Source: Gyrodactylus bullatarudis (taxonomy: Eukaryota > Platyhelminthes > Monogenea > Gyrodactylidea > Gyrodactylidae). Taken from it: 64,000 bases of DNA. Within the stretch, counting starts at the first letter, position 1, and each line of letters starts with the position of its first letter. Location of the stretch: NCBI GenBank assembly GCA_012064415.1, contig SSNU01000055.1:62001-126000 (forward strand). Reading direction: 5' to 3'. The notes beneath the pieces were generated by a model. That model did not search any database and was not told the DNA's origin. It saw only the letters and a program-made list of their open reading frames with translations. Both the position numbers and the translations under genes were made by a program. Shown here in pieces: positions 32,501-46,445 of the stretch.

Positions 32501-35500
32501 CCATCTTCATATTGACTAGCTTAATGTTTCATCATAATCATGGGCTGTAGTACAAGAGGATAAATAAAGAGTTTATAAGAAAAAGTTTCTCAAGAGTTTC
32601 TCCTTCACTGCAATAGATATTATGTTTATGGATTGAACAATTTGAAAATTTCCTAAAAAAAATAAATCGACACTCAAGACTTGGGGGTAACGCCTAAAGA
32701 AAGGATATTTGTTTTTATTAAGAGTGATAAATTTAGCCTTGAGATACATGGCATTTCCACAGAAACCAAAGTGATTCTTCCATCTTACTCAAGTGGTTGA
32801 GGGATAGTTTATTTTAAATAGATCTTAAAATTGGAAAAATAGTTGAAGACAACTGTCACTTATGAGATATCAATGTCTTTTCATAGAAGAAGATAAAACT
32901 TTAATTTCCATATCAAGGATTTTCTAGAAAATACCTATTTTTCTCTACTGGTCAAAATTAAAAACAGAATATTACTGAGTTGAAGAATTCATTGAAAATT
33001 AAATGTCTAAATATTATAATAACCAAGTGGTACACGATAGATGCACTGTTTTCGAGAAATTTCGAATTATCAAGTGTTAAAAATGATCAAGAAATCGAAG
33101 TTCAACTCCGAGACAATAATGAATCTTTGGATAGGATTTAGCAAATTTGGTTATGATCTGGTTTCTAAAAGATTTTCCATCATTTTCAAGAATAAATTCC
33201 CAACTTTAACTTCACTCATTAGATTCTCTCACTTAGATTAAAAGCATCGTCTTAGAACCAGTACTGATCACAATGGAGAAATAATAAATTTTTCTTAATC
33301 AAAGAAAATTATTTATGTGCAATGTTTCAAGTCTCAACTGGATAAGCCAAACGAGAAAAAAGAATGAGAAAAGAATTTTTCATACAAATCATGATCAACA
33401 AAGCTACGAATGATGAGAATGATGATAGACAAGAAAAAGTGATAATCGTGCCAACAATGAAAAACATCTCTCGAGTTATATTTTTTTGACTTGATTTTGT
33501 GTAAACATATACAATAAACAGAGAATTTTAGACATAGTCAAAGTTATTGAGAAAAGTTGGCTTTAGCTTTCATTCTAAACTTCTTTCAAAGAGAAGAGTT
33601 TTTATCAATTTTTGAGTTATTTTCCGAATAAAAATTTTCTATTCACATACCTTTCATACCTTAAATACTTTTTAAATTACTAATCAGATCTGAATTTATG
33701 GCCAGATTGTATTGAATGATTTTCACTCATTACTATCACGTAAAAGAATCTAAAAACAAAAAGTAGTAATTTCATTCATAAAAATTTTCAATGAAATTAC
33801 TAAAAATTAGCTTCGACTGTAATTTGAATACCTTCGATAAAATTGAGGATTGTTGTTATTGATTTTTTCCCTTACTGACCAATGTGAAATTTTTCTTATT
33901 TAGCAAAAACAATAGGATGAATTGAAATATTTTTATTATTATTTCGTACCGCTTCAACTCAAAAATAACAATAATTTACTTTTGTTGAAAAAATTCAAAT
34001 TATTTAGTACAATAAAAGGATAATTCATCATCTGGAAATGATTTTCATTGTTAAATATGTTAGCGTGAATTTATTTGAGCTATAAAACGATTAAAAACAG
34101 ATATTAAATTTAACAATGAATGTAGATATATCCACAATGGGTAATATATTTTCTATGCTCAAAATCATAAAATTTTGAGTCCTTCTCCCTACTACGCTAT
34201 CGTGATGATTTCCATTAAAATTTTGTGTATTCCTTCTTGTTAGTGAAAAGAAAATCAATATCGAGAGAATTATTAATAGTCCATAACTTGATAAGTATCG
34301 TAAAGGTAACCGTTTGCCTAGTTCCTAGATATTAAAATACCCTTTTCGAATGTATTACTATTCTGTATAATATGGACTCACTTTAGGATGTTCACACAGG
34401 TAAGTATGCAGAGCTGAATCTGTGTCGAGATTCCTCTTTTCTTTAATCTCTTCGAGAAGCATCTGGTTTGGCAGTATATTATGTTGTCGAGCCAAATCCT
34501 TGATTTGTTTGCGTTTGGGGGAAACCAGACCAATGGTAAAGTTGTACTTTGAGTCAGCGTAGATACAAATCAGGTCAACATACTCGTGTTGAGCTAACTT
34601 TAACTCAACCTTTCCAAGGGAAACATATTCGCCCATTTGGAGTTTGACAAGATCCTTCTTCCTATCAATGATACTCATACTACCGTCAATGTTAAAACGA
34701 CCAATGTCGCCTGAAAATTGATTATAATTAATATCCATTTAAGCTTAGTTGTTAATTGCAGGCTTAATGATGAAAAAGGTTATTTTTTCTCACCAGTACA
34801 AAACCATAGTTTTCCATTCTCATCGGTAAAATATTCTTTGGAGGTTAGTTCAGGTCTTTGGTGATAGCCTCTAGTGACAGGTCCCCCAGAAACAATAATC
34901 TCACCTCTGGGATGTGGCTTATCAAATGGACTATAACCGCCTTCAAGCCATTCTCGAAGCTTGACTTCCACAGAACCAACAGGAGCTCCTATGTGGCAGG
35001 GGCGAATATCATCCTTTGGCATAAGACACAGACATGAGCTTGTTTCCGTTAATCCATAACCTTGAATAACTTGTCCAAAGATTATGTTAACAAACCAAGA
35101 AGCTTCCTCTGATAACGGAGCCCCTCCACTAATTACAAAGCGTATTTTTCCTCCGACAACAGCTTTAACTTTATTGAGTAGTAAATAGTGAGACAAGAAA
35201 CTAGGATAACCTGCCTTCATTCGCCGCTTACGATAAACAAGAGCAAACTTTAAAAGGTCACTATAGAAACGTCCCTTATCGTTTAGCTTCTCAAAGACAC
35301 CCTTTGATATTCTCTCCACAACAACTGGAACGAAATTGAAAAGGGTTGGTTTCAACTCAGTCATGTCACCCTTGCAAGCTCCAAATTTAATCCTTGTAGA
35401 AGTATCAACCAAGGTTTGGGGACTTCCATAGCCAACACGAATGCCTGTGGAGATACAGGTTAACTCTGAGGCCAACTCAAAGACATGGGCTAACGGGAGA

Positions 35501-36645
35501 TATGCAATAAGAGTATCTTTATATGGATGAATTTCAGGCAGACGATGAATGAAGCCGCCAGATGAACTAGCCAAGTTACGATGGGTTATTTCAACACCTT
35601 TTGGAGTGCCTGTTGATCCGCTTGTATACATGATGAAAGCCAAATCATCTGGATGAAGACGCCTCTTTGGATGCATCCATATCCCAGTATATCCAGTATG
35701 AACAAATTTATTTGGAGTATTTTTATAGACTGTAAGCTCTTCTTCGCCAATTCTTTCAAGATCAATAATATCCATAAACTTTTTGCCAAATTTATCATGA
35801 GCCTTGGTTATTTCCTCCTTGAAAATCTCAGGAATTCGATCGAGATCGTTGAATTTATAGAAGAATATTCCATTAGAAAAATAAACAATGTACTGTATAG
35901 ACGGACACTTTTCGAATATCGTATGAGCATTACAGACCAATTCGTGAGAAATAAAGAGAATAACAGCTTTACTCTCATTTAGACCATGGACTAAGGCCTC
36001 AATTCCAAGAGTTGAATAGAGGGTAACCACATGAGAGTTGCATCGAAATATTGCCTGTGAAGTGTACCACCATTCAGCTCTTGTCTCACTATAAATTGCC
36101 ATGGGACTCTTGATATCATCACCAAAGAGACGATAGAGTCCGGCAGCTATTTTGGAAATTCTTAGTTCAGCTTCATAATAAGTCTCCCAATAGTACGGTC
36201 CCATGGTTGCTTTGATAAACTTTTTTCCGTCAGGAGATTTCTTGGAAAATAAAAAAAGATTAAACTTCAAGTTTCTATCATGAGAATAACAAAAACTGAC
36301 TTCATATTCAAGTTTTATGGTCTTTCTAGTTCCTGAGGAATGTTTTTCTGGATAATTAGAGAACGGCTTCAACCATAAATGATATGCCAAATCGCAATAT
36401 TGGTCAACTTTTTTATGGAGCTCGTCCATACATTCTACAGATCTCCAGGCTGATGAAGGATCATCTTTTCTCGTGGGCAAAGCTAACACTTTGTATTTTT
36501 TAGGGTCTAGTTTTTCATTTGAATTGAGATCAATATAAAATCTTGGCACTCTCAGAAGATGATAAACAGGGAATGTGATGAACTCATAAGTGTAAACAAG
36601 CACTTTTATAATACCGAGAGCGAAATCTACAATGATTGAGCTCAT
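29591..36645 (-). CDS. ACSL: Long-chain acyl-CoA synthetase, ACSL3/4 type
   Basis: Minus-strand exons 36645-34794 (with a likely internal 60-nt intron 36300-36241), 34710-34382 and 29788-29591 give 772 aa. The enzyme activates long-chain fatty acids to acyl-CoA with ATP. An N-terminal hydrophobic anchor (IIVDFALGIIKVLVYTYEF) suits an ER or mitochondrial membrane protein. The AMP-binding loop is YTSGSTGTPKGVEITH. Further family motifs are IAYLPLAHVFELASE, GAPLSEEA, QGYGLTETSSC, WFCTG/DIGRF, IIDRKKDLVK and EYVSLGKVE. The last exon reads TFEIPAK then WTPDSGLVTDALKLKR, as in ACSL3/4. Acceptors end TTTTCAG and CATTCCAG, and phases agree. The protein is somewhat longer than the 711-720 aa known for human ACSL3/4. 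The last intron is 4.6 kb and repeat-filled. Confidence 0.93.
30655..30817 (+). repeat. 163-bp direct repeat, copy 1
   Basis: Matches 31693-31855 with one visible difference (AAAACTTGAG versus AAAAGTTGAG). It ends at CTTAAAG in both. The last part (CTCACTTTGAAATCAACAAA) belongs to the dispersed foldback family. Confidence 0.85.
31693..31855 (+). repeat. 163-bp direct repeat, copy 2
   Basis: Second copy of 30655-30817, offset by 1,038 bp in the same orientation. Near identity implies a recent local duplication or an element end. Confidence 0.85.
31966..32519. mobile_element. Foldback element with AAGATGGGAA-type ends
   Basis: The two halves are roughly inverted. TGATCAAAAGTCGATTTTTA at about 32122 mirrors TAAAAATCAACTTTTGATCA at about 32292, with neighbouring TTTGTTGATTTCAA-type sequence mirrored too. 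The right end is CATAAATTCCCATCTTCAT next to TTGACTAG. Arms are imperfect and no coding capacity is visible. The same end motif occurs at 46450, 48020 and 48090. Confidence 0.5.
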
Positions 36646-39390
36646 GCTGGTCGAGAGTAGTTGAAAGATTTGACTAGTTCAAATTCATAATCCCGCTTCA
36701 CTTACAGCTGAAAAGAGGAACAAATTTAATAATTTAACAAAATAAATTCTTGAATATTAAAGTTATTCAATACTTTTATTTTCTAACCACCAATTCGAGG
36801 TTCAATGGATCATTTTCAATAAAACGTTTTTAATTAAACATCAAACAAAATAATTAATATTCCCATACTTACTTACAAGTAACCATCGCAATGGAATAAT
36901 TAAAAAAAGAAAGTTCTTTTTTAGACATTAAAGTAGTGATAATGATTTCTTTTGTTTCTGTTATCACTATTTCTTCAATTCAACATAAAAAGTCAATCTC
37001 TGCACTTGATCGAATATCCTAATAAATTTTAATAAATTTTATCCTCGATTATTTCTCTTTTTTCTTTTTATTCTTCTATTTTCAGGTACATTGGTACTTA
37101 TTAATGTTTATCTATCAAGGTATGCAGGAAATTTCTCGATGTACAAATAAAAAAATGCTTTGACTCTCAACATAATTTAAAATTTAAATTCAATGTACTA
37201 GGACTATATACTTTATTTGCCATGTTTTTTTATAAATCAGATTGCCGCCACTGCACTACGAATAAAAATTTCATTCCACAAATTATTTCAATGAATTACT
37301 ACTAAGGTTCAGTTATTCTTGGGTTTTTTTAAACTTGACCAACAATGTTTAAAGCAAGCAATTTAATTCCATGGGTGTCAGAATTGAAATGAAAATTCAG
37401 AAGCAAAGCTTATGTGATAGAACGATTGACGAAATACAAGAAATCTGACACGATTTCTGTATGGAATAAAACCTCTATCGTGTCTGTTGAACTCTGTTTA
37501 AATTTCAAAGAAAAAGAATAAAGCCGATCTTTTTTTCTGTTAAAGGAAACAATCTTCTTCTTTCTCCTATATCCCCACATGGAAAAATGATGTAATTTCT
37601 AGGCTTCTTTCTTTTCTTTTTGCTTTTGTCTGAAAATATATTTTAATCTCAACAAAATTTTTTCCCCCAATAAAACAAGATAAAATAATTTTCAAATTAT
37701 TGATTTTGAAATTTGCACAAATTTTTATTTAAACTTGCTCATCCTGAAGCCACTACTGAACATTAATTTATTCCACTGGGAAATGTGTGTTGTTGTGATC
37801 GGATACTATCGAGAAAGAAGAAATCAACCATCAAACCTACTTGGAGGCATACGCAAAAGCATGACAGTTTGCTAGATTTCCATTACACATTAAACCATTG
37901 CTTCTTCTTTCACAATCTTTACTTTTTGCCCACACATCGTTTATTTCTATGTGGGATCCTCGGTTTGTTTACTCTCTACGTTGCAAGCATTAAATAACGC
38001 AATCGACGTGAATGGTGGTTTATCCCATGGCTTTCATTTATTCCTCTTTTGGAAAGACAAACATTTTACATTCAATTGGGGAAAAACCTTATCTCTGTAG
38101 TGGAAATATTGAATGAATCGTGATTTGAATGGAAAAGAAATAAGAGGATAGGTTGGCGGGGGTCTATTCTAGAATAACGGGCATAATTATATCAATAATA
38201 AGTAAATATTGCAAGAAAAAGAGAGAATAAAAACCACACTCGGGTAGGTCTTCGTTCTTTCCTTGGAGATCTTTACTTTATCTACCTTTGGAAAATTAAT
38301 TTATTAATTTTCTATCAACTTCTTAACGCATTCACTGTATTTAAGGGAAAACCATACAGTTCCTACTAAATTATTATTTTTGCTGAAAACATAAGGTTCA
38401 ATAGAAATCTTTTCTTATTTTATATCAAATGAACGCATAAACTTGAAAAGTTGAAAATTATGTCCTACCCTACTAAGTAATGAGTAAAATTCTGAAATCC
38501 TATGAAATTAAAGGAAAAATATCAGTGTTCATTTTGAAATAATATTTATTTGGAATAACTCGAAATATGGACATGGAGTTTTTGTGATAAATTTCAATAG
38601 AGGGGGCATACACAAATGCTTATAGTAAAAGCCTTCTTTTTTCAGCTTAATGAAAAAATAGATCGGATTGTCCCTGGATAGTAAAATAGTTTAAGAGGGG
38701 AGGAAAAAGATAAATATGTTCGGCAATAAATTCAACATTTAAGATGTTTATTTATTCCAAACCAATGGAATATTTAGAAGAAATTGTAATACATTGCCTG
38801 TTCACTGATGATGATTTAGCAAGGAAAATTCAAATGAAATTCCACCTTATTTCCACAAACTTAATGTAATGTAGGCAAGAGTGGCTCATTTCCCGAAGAG
38901 AGAGAGAGAGATATGCAAGGAAAAGGGTAAAAGAATTTTATTATTATTAACACTGGAACAAAAGAGAGAAATATTAACACTTTTACACAGAGGGGAAAAA
39001 GACAAACAGGTTTCGGAAGAAATTATTAATACAATCATAATAAGGCAAAGGAAATGATAATTAAAATTTCAGTTTTTTTTATTGCTCTTTAGCTCGCTGC
39101 CTGTGTTCGCTTACTATCTTTCTATTCGGAATGCTTTTTTCTAATATCAAAAAAAGAGAAAGAATAGTTAAACCAACTCAGTCATTATCGTTGTGTGCAC
39201 TGCACCCAAATGGACATGAGGAGGTAGGTCAATAGGGAGTCCATCTCGGGATGGGTAAAGAATTGAAAGGAGAATACAATTTTTATTGCATAGATTCTAT
39301 CGTTTTGCATTTCCTCCTTCTTTTCTGGAGAAAGAGCAGAGAAATATTAACACTTTCCATGGAGATTAAATGTTGGTCTAAATAAACTCG
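36646..39390. other. Intergenic, no gene seen
   Basis: AT-rich DNA upstream of the ACSL start. The promoter and any 5' UTR exon of ACSL should be here: on the minus strand a CAGCTGTAAGTG about 60 nt before the ATG shows a possible donor-like site. Short purine runs (AGAGAGAGAGAGA at about 38899) are the only simple repeats noted. Confidence 0.45.
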
Positions 39391-39725
39391 GTTGACATAA
39401 AGTTACAAAAATCTCAATTTTTTCATTAAGAATTCAAAGTTGTTGGAGATTTTCCGGAATAAAAATCATGTTGCCTACTTTAAGCATTTGAAGAAAAAAT
39501 ATGGTCATTTTTCAAATTTTGATTTGGCGCCAAAATTTAAAGTTCAATGCTCGAAAAATTTTTAGCGCCAAATCGAAATCTGAAAAATGACCATATTTTT
39601 CATAAAAATTATTTTTTATCAGAATTTGTTTCTTCAAACGGTATTCCGGAAAATCTTCATCATATATTTGAATTCTCGAGGGAAACATCGAGATTTTTGT
39701 AAAAATCATCATAAAAAACCCGGTT
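39390..39725. repeat. Foldback repeat with GGCGCCAAA core
   Basis: An inverted repeat centred near 39550: ATGGTCATTTTTCAAATTTT then TTTGGCGCCAAA on the left, and TTAGCGCCAAAT then TCTGAAAAATGACCAT on the right. Outer parts (CTCAATTTTTTCATTAAGAA and TCGAGATTTTTGTAAAAATC) also mirror loosely. It belongs to the same dispersed family as 30081, 47843, 48252 and 61588. Confidence 0.55.
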
Positions 39726-42134
39726 AAATTCGAGAACATTTGCCTCTTATTTCTCTCTAAGTTTAATCTGAATCGTGTTGGTCTTTTTATTATCGATGAA
39801 ATGAAAACGAATCCCTCAATGTTAAAAAGCCCTTAGTCTCTTTCTCAGAAAAATTACTGCAAAACAAGAAGGGGCAAATTTTTTAAAAATTAGCTAAAAA
39901 TCCGGTCATTTTTCAAATTACGATTCAACGCCAAATTCCCATTTTTTGAAAATTTTTGATTGATTATCAAATCTCTCTATAAAGGGATGGTTTTCAAAAG
40001 AAGTTTTTTTTCAGTATCAGAATTAGACAAGAAACTCAATTAGGCTGAATTAGTTGGATTTCAATTTCTTGACTCTTCTCACTACTTGATAGTTCGAAAT
40101 CTGTTGATCTAATGGCGATATTCGGCTGTCTTGTCGAATTCAGATCATAATAAACTTCTTCTAACCACTCCAAAATTTAATTTTTTGTCATCTTTTCCCA
40201 ATCTAGGTCAGCTTAAAATTTTACTCTTCACCTGTTATCTAGAAATCCATTTAACATTTCGTCTCTAACTCAACAATGGTTATTAAAAGGATTGGACAAA
40301 AAGATTTTTGTTAGAAAAACTTAATGATAGATCATAATTACAAGTCTAAACTATTACTTAGTAGTAGTGCACTGATAAGTAAATCCTCAATTACTGAAGC
40401 TGATTGAGAGTGAACAAAATAATCAAAAGATAAATGTCTGAATTCTGTATTTATTCCGAACAATTCAAAAGTTTTAATCAAAAGAACGAAAATTCGATCT
40501 GTAGTCATAGGCTAAGCTCAAGTCTCGAGCTATTTTATTACAGGTTTACAATCTATAGTGGTTTGTCCTTTTTTTTCATTATTAGTAGTGTGTAATATGA
40601 AAGAAATCATTTAAAAGCAAAGAGTAAGAAAAACTCTTTGAAAAGAAATGTCATCTGGGGTCGTGAGAGTAAAATGTTTTTTCTTCTTCTTCTGTATTTC
40701 TAATTGCCAAATGCAAGTGATAAACTCTCTTTCTATATGTAGAAGTAGATGAAGAAGAAGAAGATAGCATTCAAGTACAAATTTATTTGTTCAGTGTTAC
40801 CCATGTTCTTCTGTTAAAAATTAAAACGTTTATCATGATTCCATTTCAACTTAGATTTAAAAATATTGGAATCATCTTCTCATGGTTCACACATAAGAGG
40901 GTTGGAATTGTGATAAGAAGTTTTTCACAAAAGAATAATACAACTTTTTAATATCTTCCCGAAAAGAAATTAAAAAACAAATTCGAAATTTTCATAGATT
41001 CATTTCAATAAACTTTACGTTCCAATATAGAGAAATTTTATTTAACCCTTCATGTCCCATAGTTCCATCAGTGGAACACAGCACTTTCTCGATTTATAAT
41101 TTGAACATAAAGATACTTGAAATACTTTTTTTCACCCCTCAAATTATTAAGCTACGAAATGTGTATAATTCATAAATATAGCTTTTCACTGATGTTAACC
41201 AGAGATAATTGAAGTAGGGTAAAATCAAGTAAAATATTTAGAACGTTTTTTGAAAACCTATTTGCTGAGGCCTTAATAACTGGTTTCAAATGCCAATTTT
41301 AACCTCTATTATCTTTTTGAAATGATAAATCGATAAATGATAAATAGAAATTCAGCTTAATTTTTTAGTTTTTACCTTTCGTTCAGATTTCCCAATACAA
41401 TTATGACTTAATAATGAATATTACTCGTAAAATAAAATGATAGATTCAAACAGTTTTAAGAATATCAACACGTGATAGCAAATAATTTCTTCTTTTTCAA
41501 GGATTCAATAGACAGAATGAATGGCTTAAACATGCATCTTTTAATTCCAAAGTCGTTTACAACTATTTTATCCCATTTTTTCCCTGTTCACTAATGTTCT
41601 ATTAATTGCTTGAAGCAAAAAATCTTCCTGCATTGCCCAAGTAATAATTAGGAATAAAAAACAATGGATAAGTTGCTCGTGAGATGGAAAATCATTCTTA
41701 TCATGGAATTATCTATAGTTGTGGCATACGGAAACAGGTTCTGTTTATTATCGTTATTATCGGCAATTATCACGATATCTCTACTTATCATTTATACTTG
41801 ACATATTATTATCATCTGGATTTCTATCAACTATTTCTCTGATAGTTTAACGATTTCTGATCAAGTTTGCAGACCCAAGTTTTTGACTTTTTGAATTTAA
41901 TTTGAAATTACCCTGTTCTGAATAAGATATTCAGCCATTTCAGCCATTCATTTTATGATCTCCTATCACGTGAACAAGAACACAGCGGTAACTAGGCGTA
42001 TTAGATAAGAGAAATATATGGCTTCATTTTCGAATTTTTCCCTTTTATACAAAATCAGATGCTACAGTGAATCTGGAAACTAATGTTAATGTTCAGATTT
42101 CTAACTAACTAGAGAGTCTCAAGATCCAAGATAG
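39726..42134. other. No gene; MITE end at 41042
   Basis: AT-rich. At 41042 a TTAA is followed by CCCTTCATGTCCCATAG and GTTCCATCAGTGGAAC, an end like those of the other TTAA-flanked elements here. I could not find its partner end. Short repeated GAAGAAGAAGAAGA and TTCTTCTTCTTCT tracts lie at 40680-40765 in opposite orientation. Confidence 0.4.
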
Positions 42135-42149
42135 ATGAATGTGTCACAG

Positions 42150-42510
42150 AGAAATTCTTACAAACAAATTTCTACAAACCCAGTCTATGTGTTCAAGAGA
42201 ATTATTCCTATAACCTTCAATGGCCCTGGCCGACTAATCTATAGAACCATTGCCTCCTCTTGTTTTGCAGTAACTTTTCTGAATGACAAAGAGACCAAGG
42301 GCTTTTTAAAATCGATAATAAAAATACCAACACGATTCAAAGTAAACTTAAAGAGAAATAAGAGGGGGGGGGCAACTGTTCTCTAATTTAACCCCCTGGC
42401 CTATGTAATCTTTTTCACTTTTCTCTTCATTTTTGCTACAAATTGGATAGTTATGGAGTATTTTTCAGCTTGCATATCATTCTAATATCCTTGTAATATT
42501 TGTAAATTAT
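42150..42510 (+). mobile_element. Second Penelope-like element remnant
   Basis: Translation in one frame gives YKPSLCVQENYSYNLQWPWP, which parallels FKPNLCVQKNYSHNLQLPWP at 1490-1558. The following non-coding tail (GGCCTATGTAATCTTTTTCA, then TTTTTCAGCTTGCATAT) parallels 1550-1670. The two copies share a decayed coding end and a 3' tail, confirming an interspersed element. A G-run insertion around 42364-42371 interrupts this copy. Confidence 0.55.
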
Positions 42511-45500
42511 AATTACTAACTTGGATAGTTTACACTAAAATTCAGCCACAGAAATCATCATGGACCAATTAAATAGAAAAAATAGTGAAGAATTAAGGTG
42601 TAATTCCAAAAAAAATAAACTACCCTCCAAATACACAACAGAAGATAGAAAAATAATCAGTGTCCTTTTCAGCCTACCGCTAAAATCTATTTGTAATACA
42701 TTTCTTTTTCTTCTTTTCTACTCAAAACTCATAGTGTTCTCATTAGCAAGTAATAAGTGAGTATATTGGAATATTTGAAAGTACCTGATAGTTTTCATTT
42801 ACAATTGAAAAGTTGTACTGATAAATGAGTATTATTATTGAATTGCAACTCTCCGATATTACTTCCAAGGTAGGTAAAGGTAGGCTGTTGCACATTTAGA
42901 GATGAGTACAGTAGAAGAAAGAAAATGAATTTTGCTGTATTGTCTTTTTTCACATAACAAAAGAAAGGCAAGCTTCAAAACTAACTCTGTACTGTTAGTA
43001 TACAAGTTATTTTTTTAATTTCTCTCTTGTGATATTTATGGATAAGAGAACACAACACATTGCATTCTCAATATCAGTACAATTGAATACTAAAAAGTAA
43101 AGAAAGAGAATTCAAAAATAACCCAGGAATGATCTTCTATCTTATGTAATTTCACAATTAACAGGTTTCCTGTTGGCGCCAAAACTTCAATTAAAAATAT
43201 TTGTTTATTATTTTCGTTCGGGTAGCGGGGGAGAAATCACATTGATTATTTTAAAATTATTAGAGAGAATACTGTTGGAATAGAAAAGCAACAGCATTTG
43301 GCTAAATAACATTAAATTTATTGTTACATTTGGCCAATCTATAATCCCAAAAGAATACAAACATTCAAACCAACACCCGTTTCCTCTAAACTATCTTTCA
43401 TTTTAAACTTGAATCAATGTTTCTTTTTCAAAATATTCTTTACAAAATTACAGTGAAATTTCAAAAGACTGTCTATAACGTTTTTTGCCTGCTACCTGAC
43501 TTTGTGTCTTTGTGCTTGATCTATCTGTAAAATAATCATTTGAATTATATTATATTACTCTGAACAACTCACGAAAGTACTTACTTTTCTAATAAAATTT
43601 ACTACTCAGATTATGTTTGGCAAATTTTTTAATGAAGTTCAACCAAACTCCGACCAATGTCCACTTTTTCGGAATTTTTCGATCTCAACTAATTTTGGGT
43701 CAAAATTATGATTTCAAAATGACTATTTTTTTCATAGAAATGTTGAAAGTTTGTGCAGAACACAGAACTACATAATTTTGTTATTCAATATGTGCGAGAG
43801 AGACCTTTGTGTACAGTAAAAAAACTATGAGTCATGCCTGTATAGAGAAATGAACCATTTGATATTCCTACGACACGTTGAATTCCCTCCAATCCAAGAC
43901 TAGGTATACACGCCCCTTGGAATGCTTGCTTTCACAGACTTTACATGTTTTTGTTTTTCAAGTTTAAGTTTTTCTATTGTTGTCTCTGCTTGCTAGCCGT
44001 GAGAATTAATCTCTTTCATTTAAGGGAGAGAAGAGAAGGAGAAAACACGATACCGAAGAAACACATTTTACAATACAAGAACAAGGATACTTCATGAACA
44101 ATGTGTCACTAATGAGATATGGAAATGTGTATAGTACACAGGGAAGAGTCAGCCCGATTGATAGCACGCGTCAGTTTTGTAAAGAAATGACTTCTTTGAT
44201 TGTTCACTTGATCGCTGTTTGGAAACATTCAAAATTTTCAGCGAACAAAAAAAATTATTAAACGGAATTAGAAATAAAGCCTGAATTTACTATTAATAGT
44301 TAGTACGAAAAGGCACAAAAAGGGTTCTTTTCAGGGCATTATTCTATATCATAGATTTTTTGTTATGTAATGCACCAGAAAACAGTTTTGCATTTGATAG
44401 AACTGTTATCGTTTTATGAAAAATTAATTAATATAATCCTAATAACTCTAGGGTTCAGTAAACAATGAATACTTTGCATTAAAAGTAGAAAGATTGTTTT
44501 CATATTGATCAATCAAGTGAAAAATGTTTCTGCATACGTCAATTTAAACTAGATATCACTTAGAGATTAACAGGGATTTATTTCCCTCATTAACATTCCC
44601 AAATTAAAAGGAATATTATCAAAATACACTCAGGGATTCGATGGTTTGCAGAAAAAGGGAACCAAGAGAAATAACCACATACCTAGTTTTTTTCTCTTTC
44701 CCCCAACTTTAGGCATCAACGAAAAGGGAAATTGCTTTGCGAAATGCATTTATAAAAAAAACCAACTAGGCATAAATAAGAGACTTAAATAGACAGAATT
44801 AATTGTTTCCCTTGTATCATCCTCATTGTGTAAAAGAAAAACCACTTGCTGAATTGATAACTGATCTCCTCCTACTTGAATTTCCATTGAAAACAAATGA
44901 GTTCTCTTAGAATTTCCTATGCAATTTGTTTTTTAACCTTGAAATTATAGCGTTGTAGCTAGCGAACTGTGGTAAAAACCATATTTTACATATAATAATA
45001 TCTATTCAAACGGTAAATGTAGGCATCATTATCTTGATTCAAAAAAATCTTTACATGTTTTCGAATGAAACTTTGAGATTTCTGTAAAAATCATAGACTC
45101 TCAAACAATTTTACTTGATATTCATGTTTAAAATGGCTTCTCGGAGCAAATCCTAAAAAGCTGGTTGACATGAAAAGGAAAATTTACCAGAAAATAAAGG
45201 GTTAATTCCAAAAATCAACCCAGAGGAAATTTTTCCTAATATTCACCCCAAATATTTTTTTTAAAAATAAGAAATAATTTAATTTAATAATTTCTCTACC
45301 CTTTTTTTCAGCGCTTGATATTTTACGGCTTTTTGCATGGTCTTCCATATTTTTTATTTACTCTGTAACCTTCAAGTTCCGACTCCATCAGAATTTCGAC
45401 GTCACGAAGCATGATAATCTCCGAGTAAGCTACTTTCAGGGAGATTATTCTGTATTCATATATAAGGACATTGGAGTTTGGTGAAGTTAACAACTCTTCT

Positions 45501-46445
45501 CAAGCTACAATCTTTTATTATATATTTTAAAAGTTATGACAATTTAAAAATGACTCATTTTTGAAGAATCCCTCACAGAGGTGGAGAAGAGAAAAAAGAA
45601 ACCTTCACATAGAAACCATAAACGTAGAATTCGAAAATCGGATCCCCTTGAATTTATCTCTTGAAATAAGAATTTAGCCATTTTCTGGGTCTAAAATGGT
45701 AATTTTTTGGGCCAATAGCTCCTAAACTAAAGGTTGGTTTTTGAAAAAAATTGCCTATTCACTATCAGGATGGATTCTGAGACCAGACAAAATTTCCAAT
45801 AAAAACTTTCTCTTGAATTTGGCCAGATTGAATTCTAAATATTGAGGTTTTTTTTAAATTAGTCAATTCTCATCGTCTCATATCAAATAACTGAGATTCG
45901 AGGGAATAAAGCATGAAATTTAATTTAGCGAATCATTTGAATTCGGTCAACAGCGGTTAAAATTCACCAATAGTCTGATATATCTAATTATACATAAATA
46001 AATCTGCACAATAATAAAATGAGAAACTAACGTGTAGAAAGAAAAAATGTAGAAACCCGATCTACATTTAGAGCTACACGTTCAAATGAAAAAAAACTAT
46101 CCATGCATAGACAGCCTAGGTTTCTTTCGCGTATAATGTACACAAGGTTTGTATATTCGAATAATAAAATGAACGATAGTAGTTGTCTATGCATTGTCGA
46201 TTATATCTGTTCTGTTAGTGAATGCCAACAAATGCTGCAACGTTTTAAATATACATTCTCATTACCTGTGTGCATTTTATATATCCAGTATATACGCACA
46301 TATGAAAAAAATGAAGAACAAAAGTTGCATTATCTCGTTCTATTTGAATAGGAGAAATGTATTCCATGGATATCTTCTCCATTATAACGTAACGGATTAT
46401 GAATAAATTTAACCATTGTACAAAATATAGAATATAACTAAAGCT
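42511..46445. other. Gene-free, scattered repeat pieces
   Basis: Contains fragments of the dispersed AT-rich family (for example GGCGCCAAAACTTCAATTAA at about 43174) and short open frames without domains. I see nothing I can name. Confidence 0.4.

Larger units (their letters stand above)
29789..34381 (-). other. ACSL intron filled with repeats
   Basis: This 4.6-kb intron has donor GTGAGT at 34381 and acceptor CATTCCAG at 29789. It contains a 163-bp direct repeat (30655-30817 and 31693-31855), a foldback element around 31966-32519, and copies of the TTTCGGCGCCAAAT/GATCCTAAAAATCAACTTTT repeat family near 30003-30160. A 66-codon frame at 33041-33241 has no recognisable content. Confidence 0.7.

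Noticed and set aside
35653..35982. 109-codon plus-strand frame
   Set aside because: Antisense to the well-supported ACSL exon.
39512..39739. 75-codon minus-strand frame
   Set aside because: Lies entirely in the foldback repeat with the GGCGCCAAA core.
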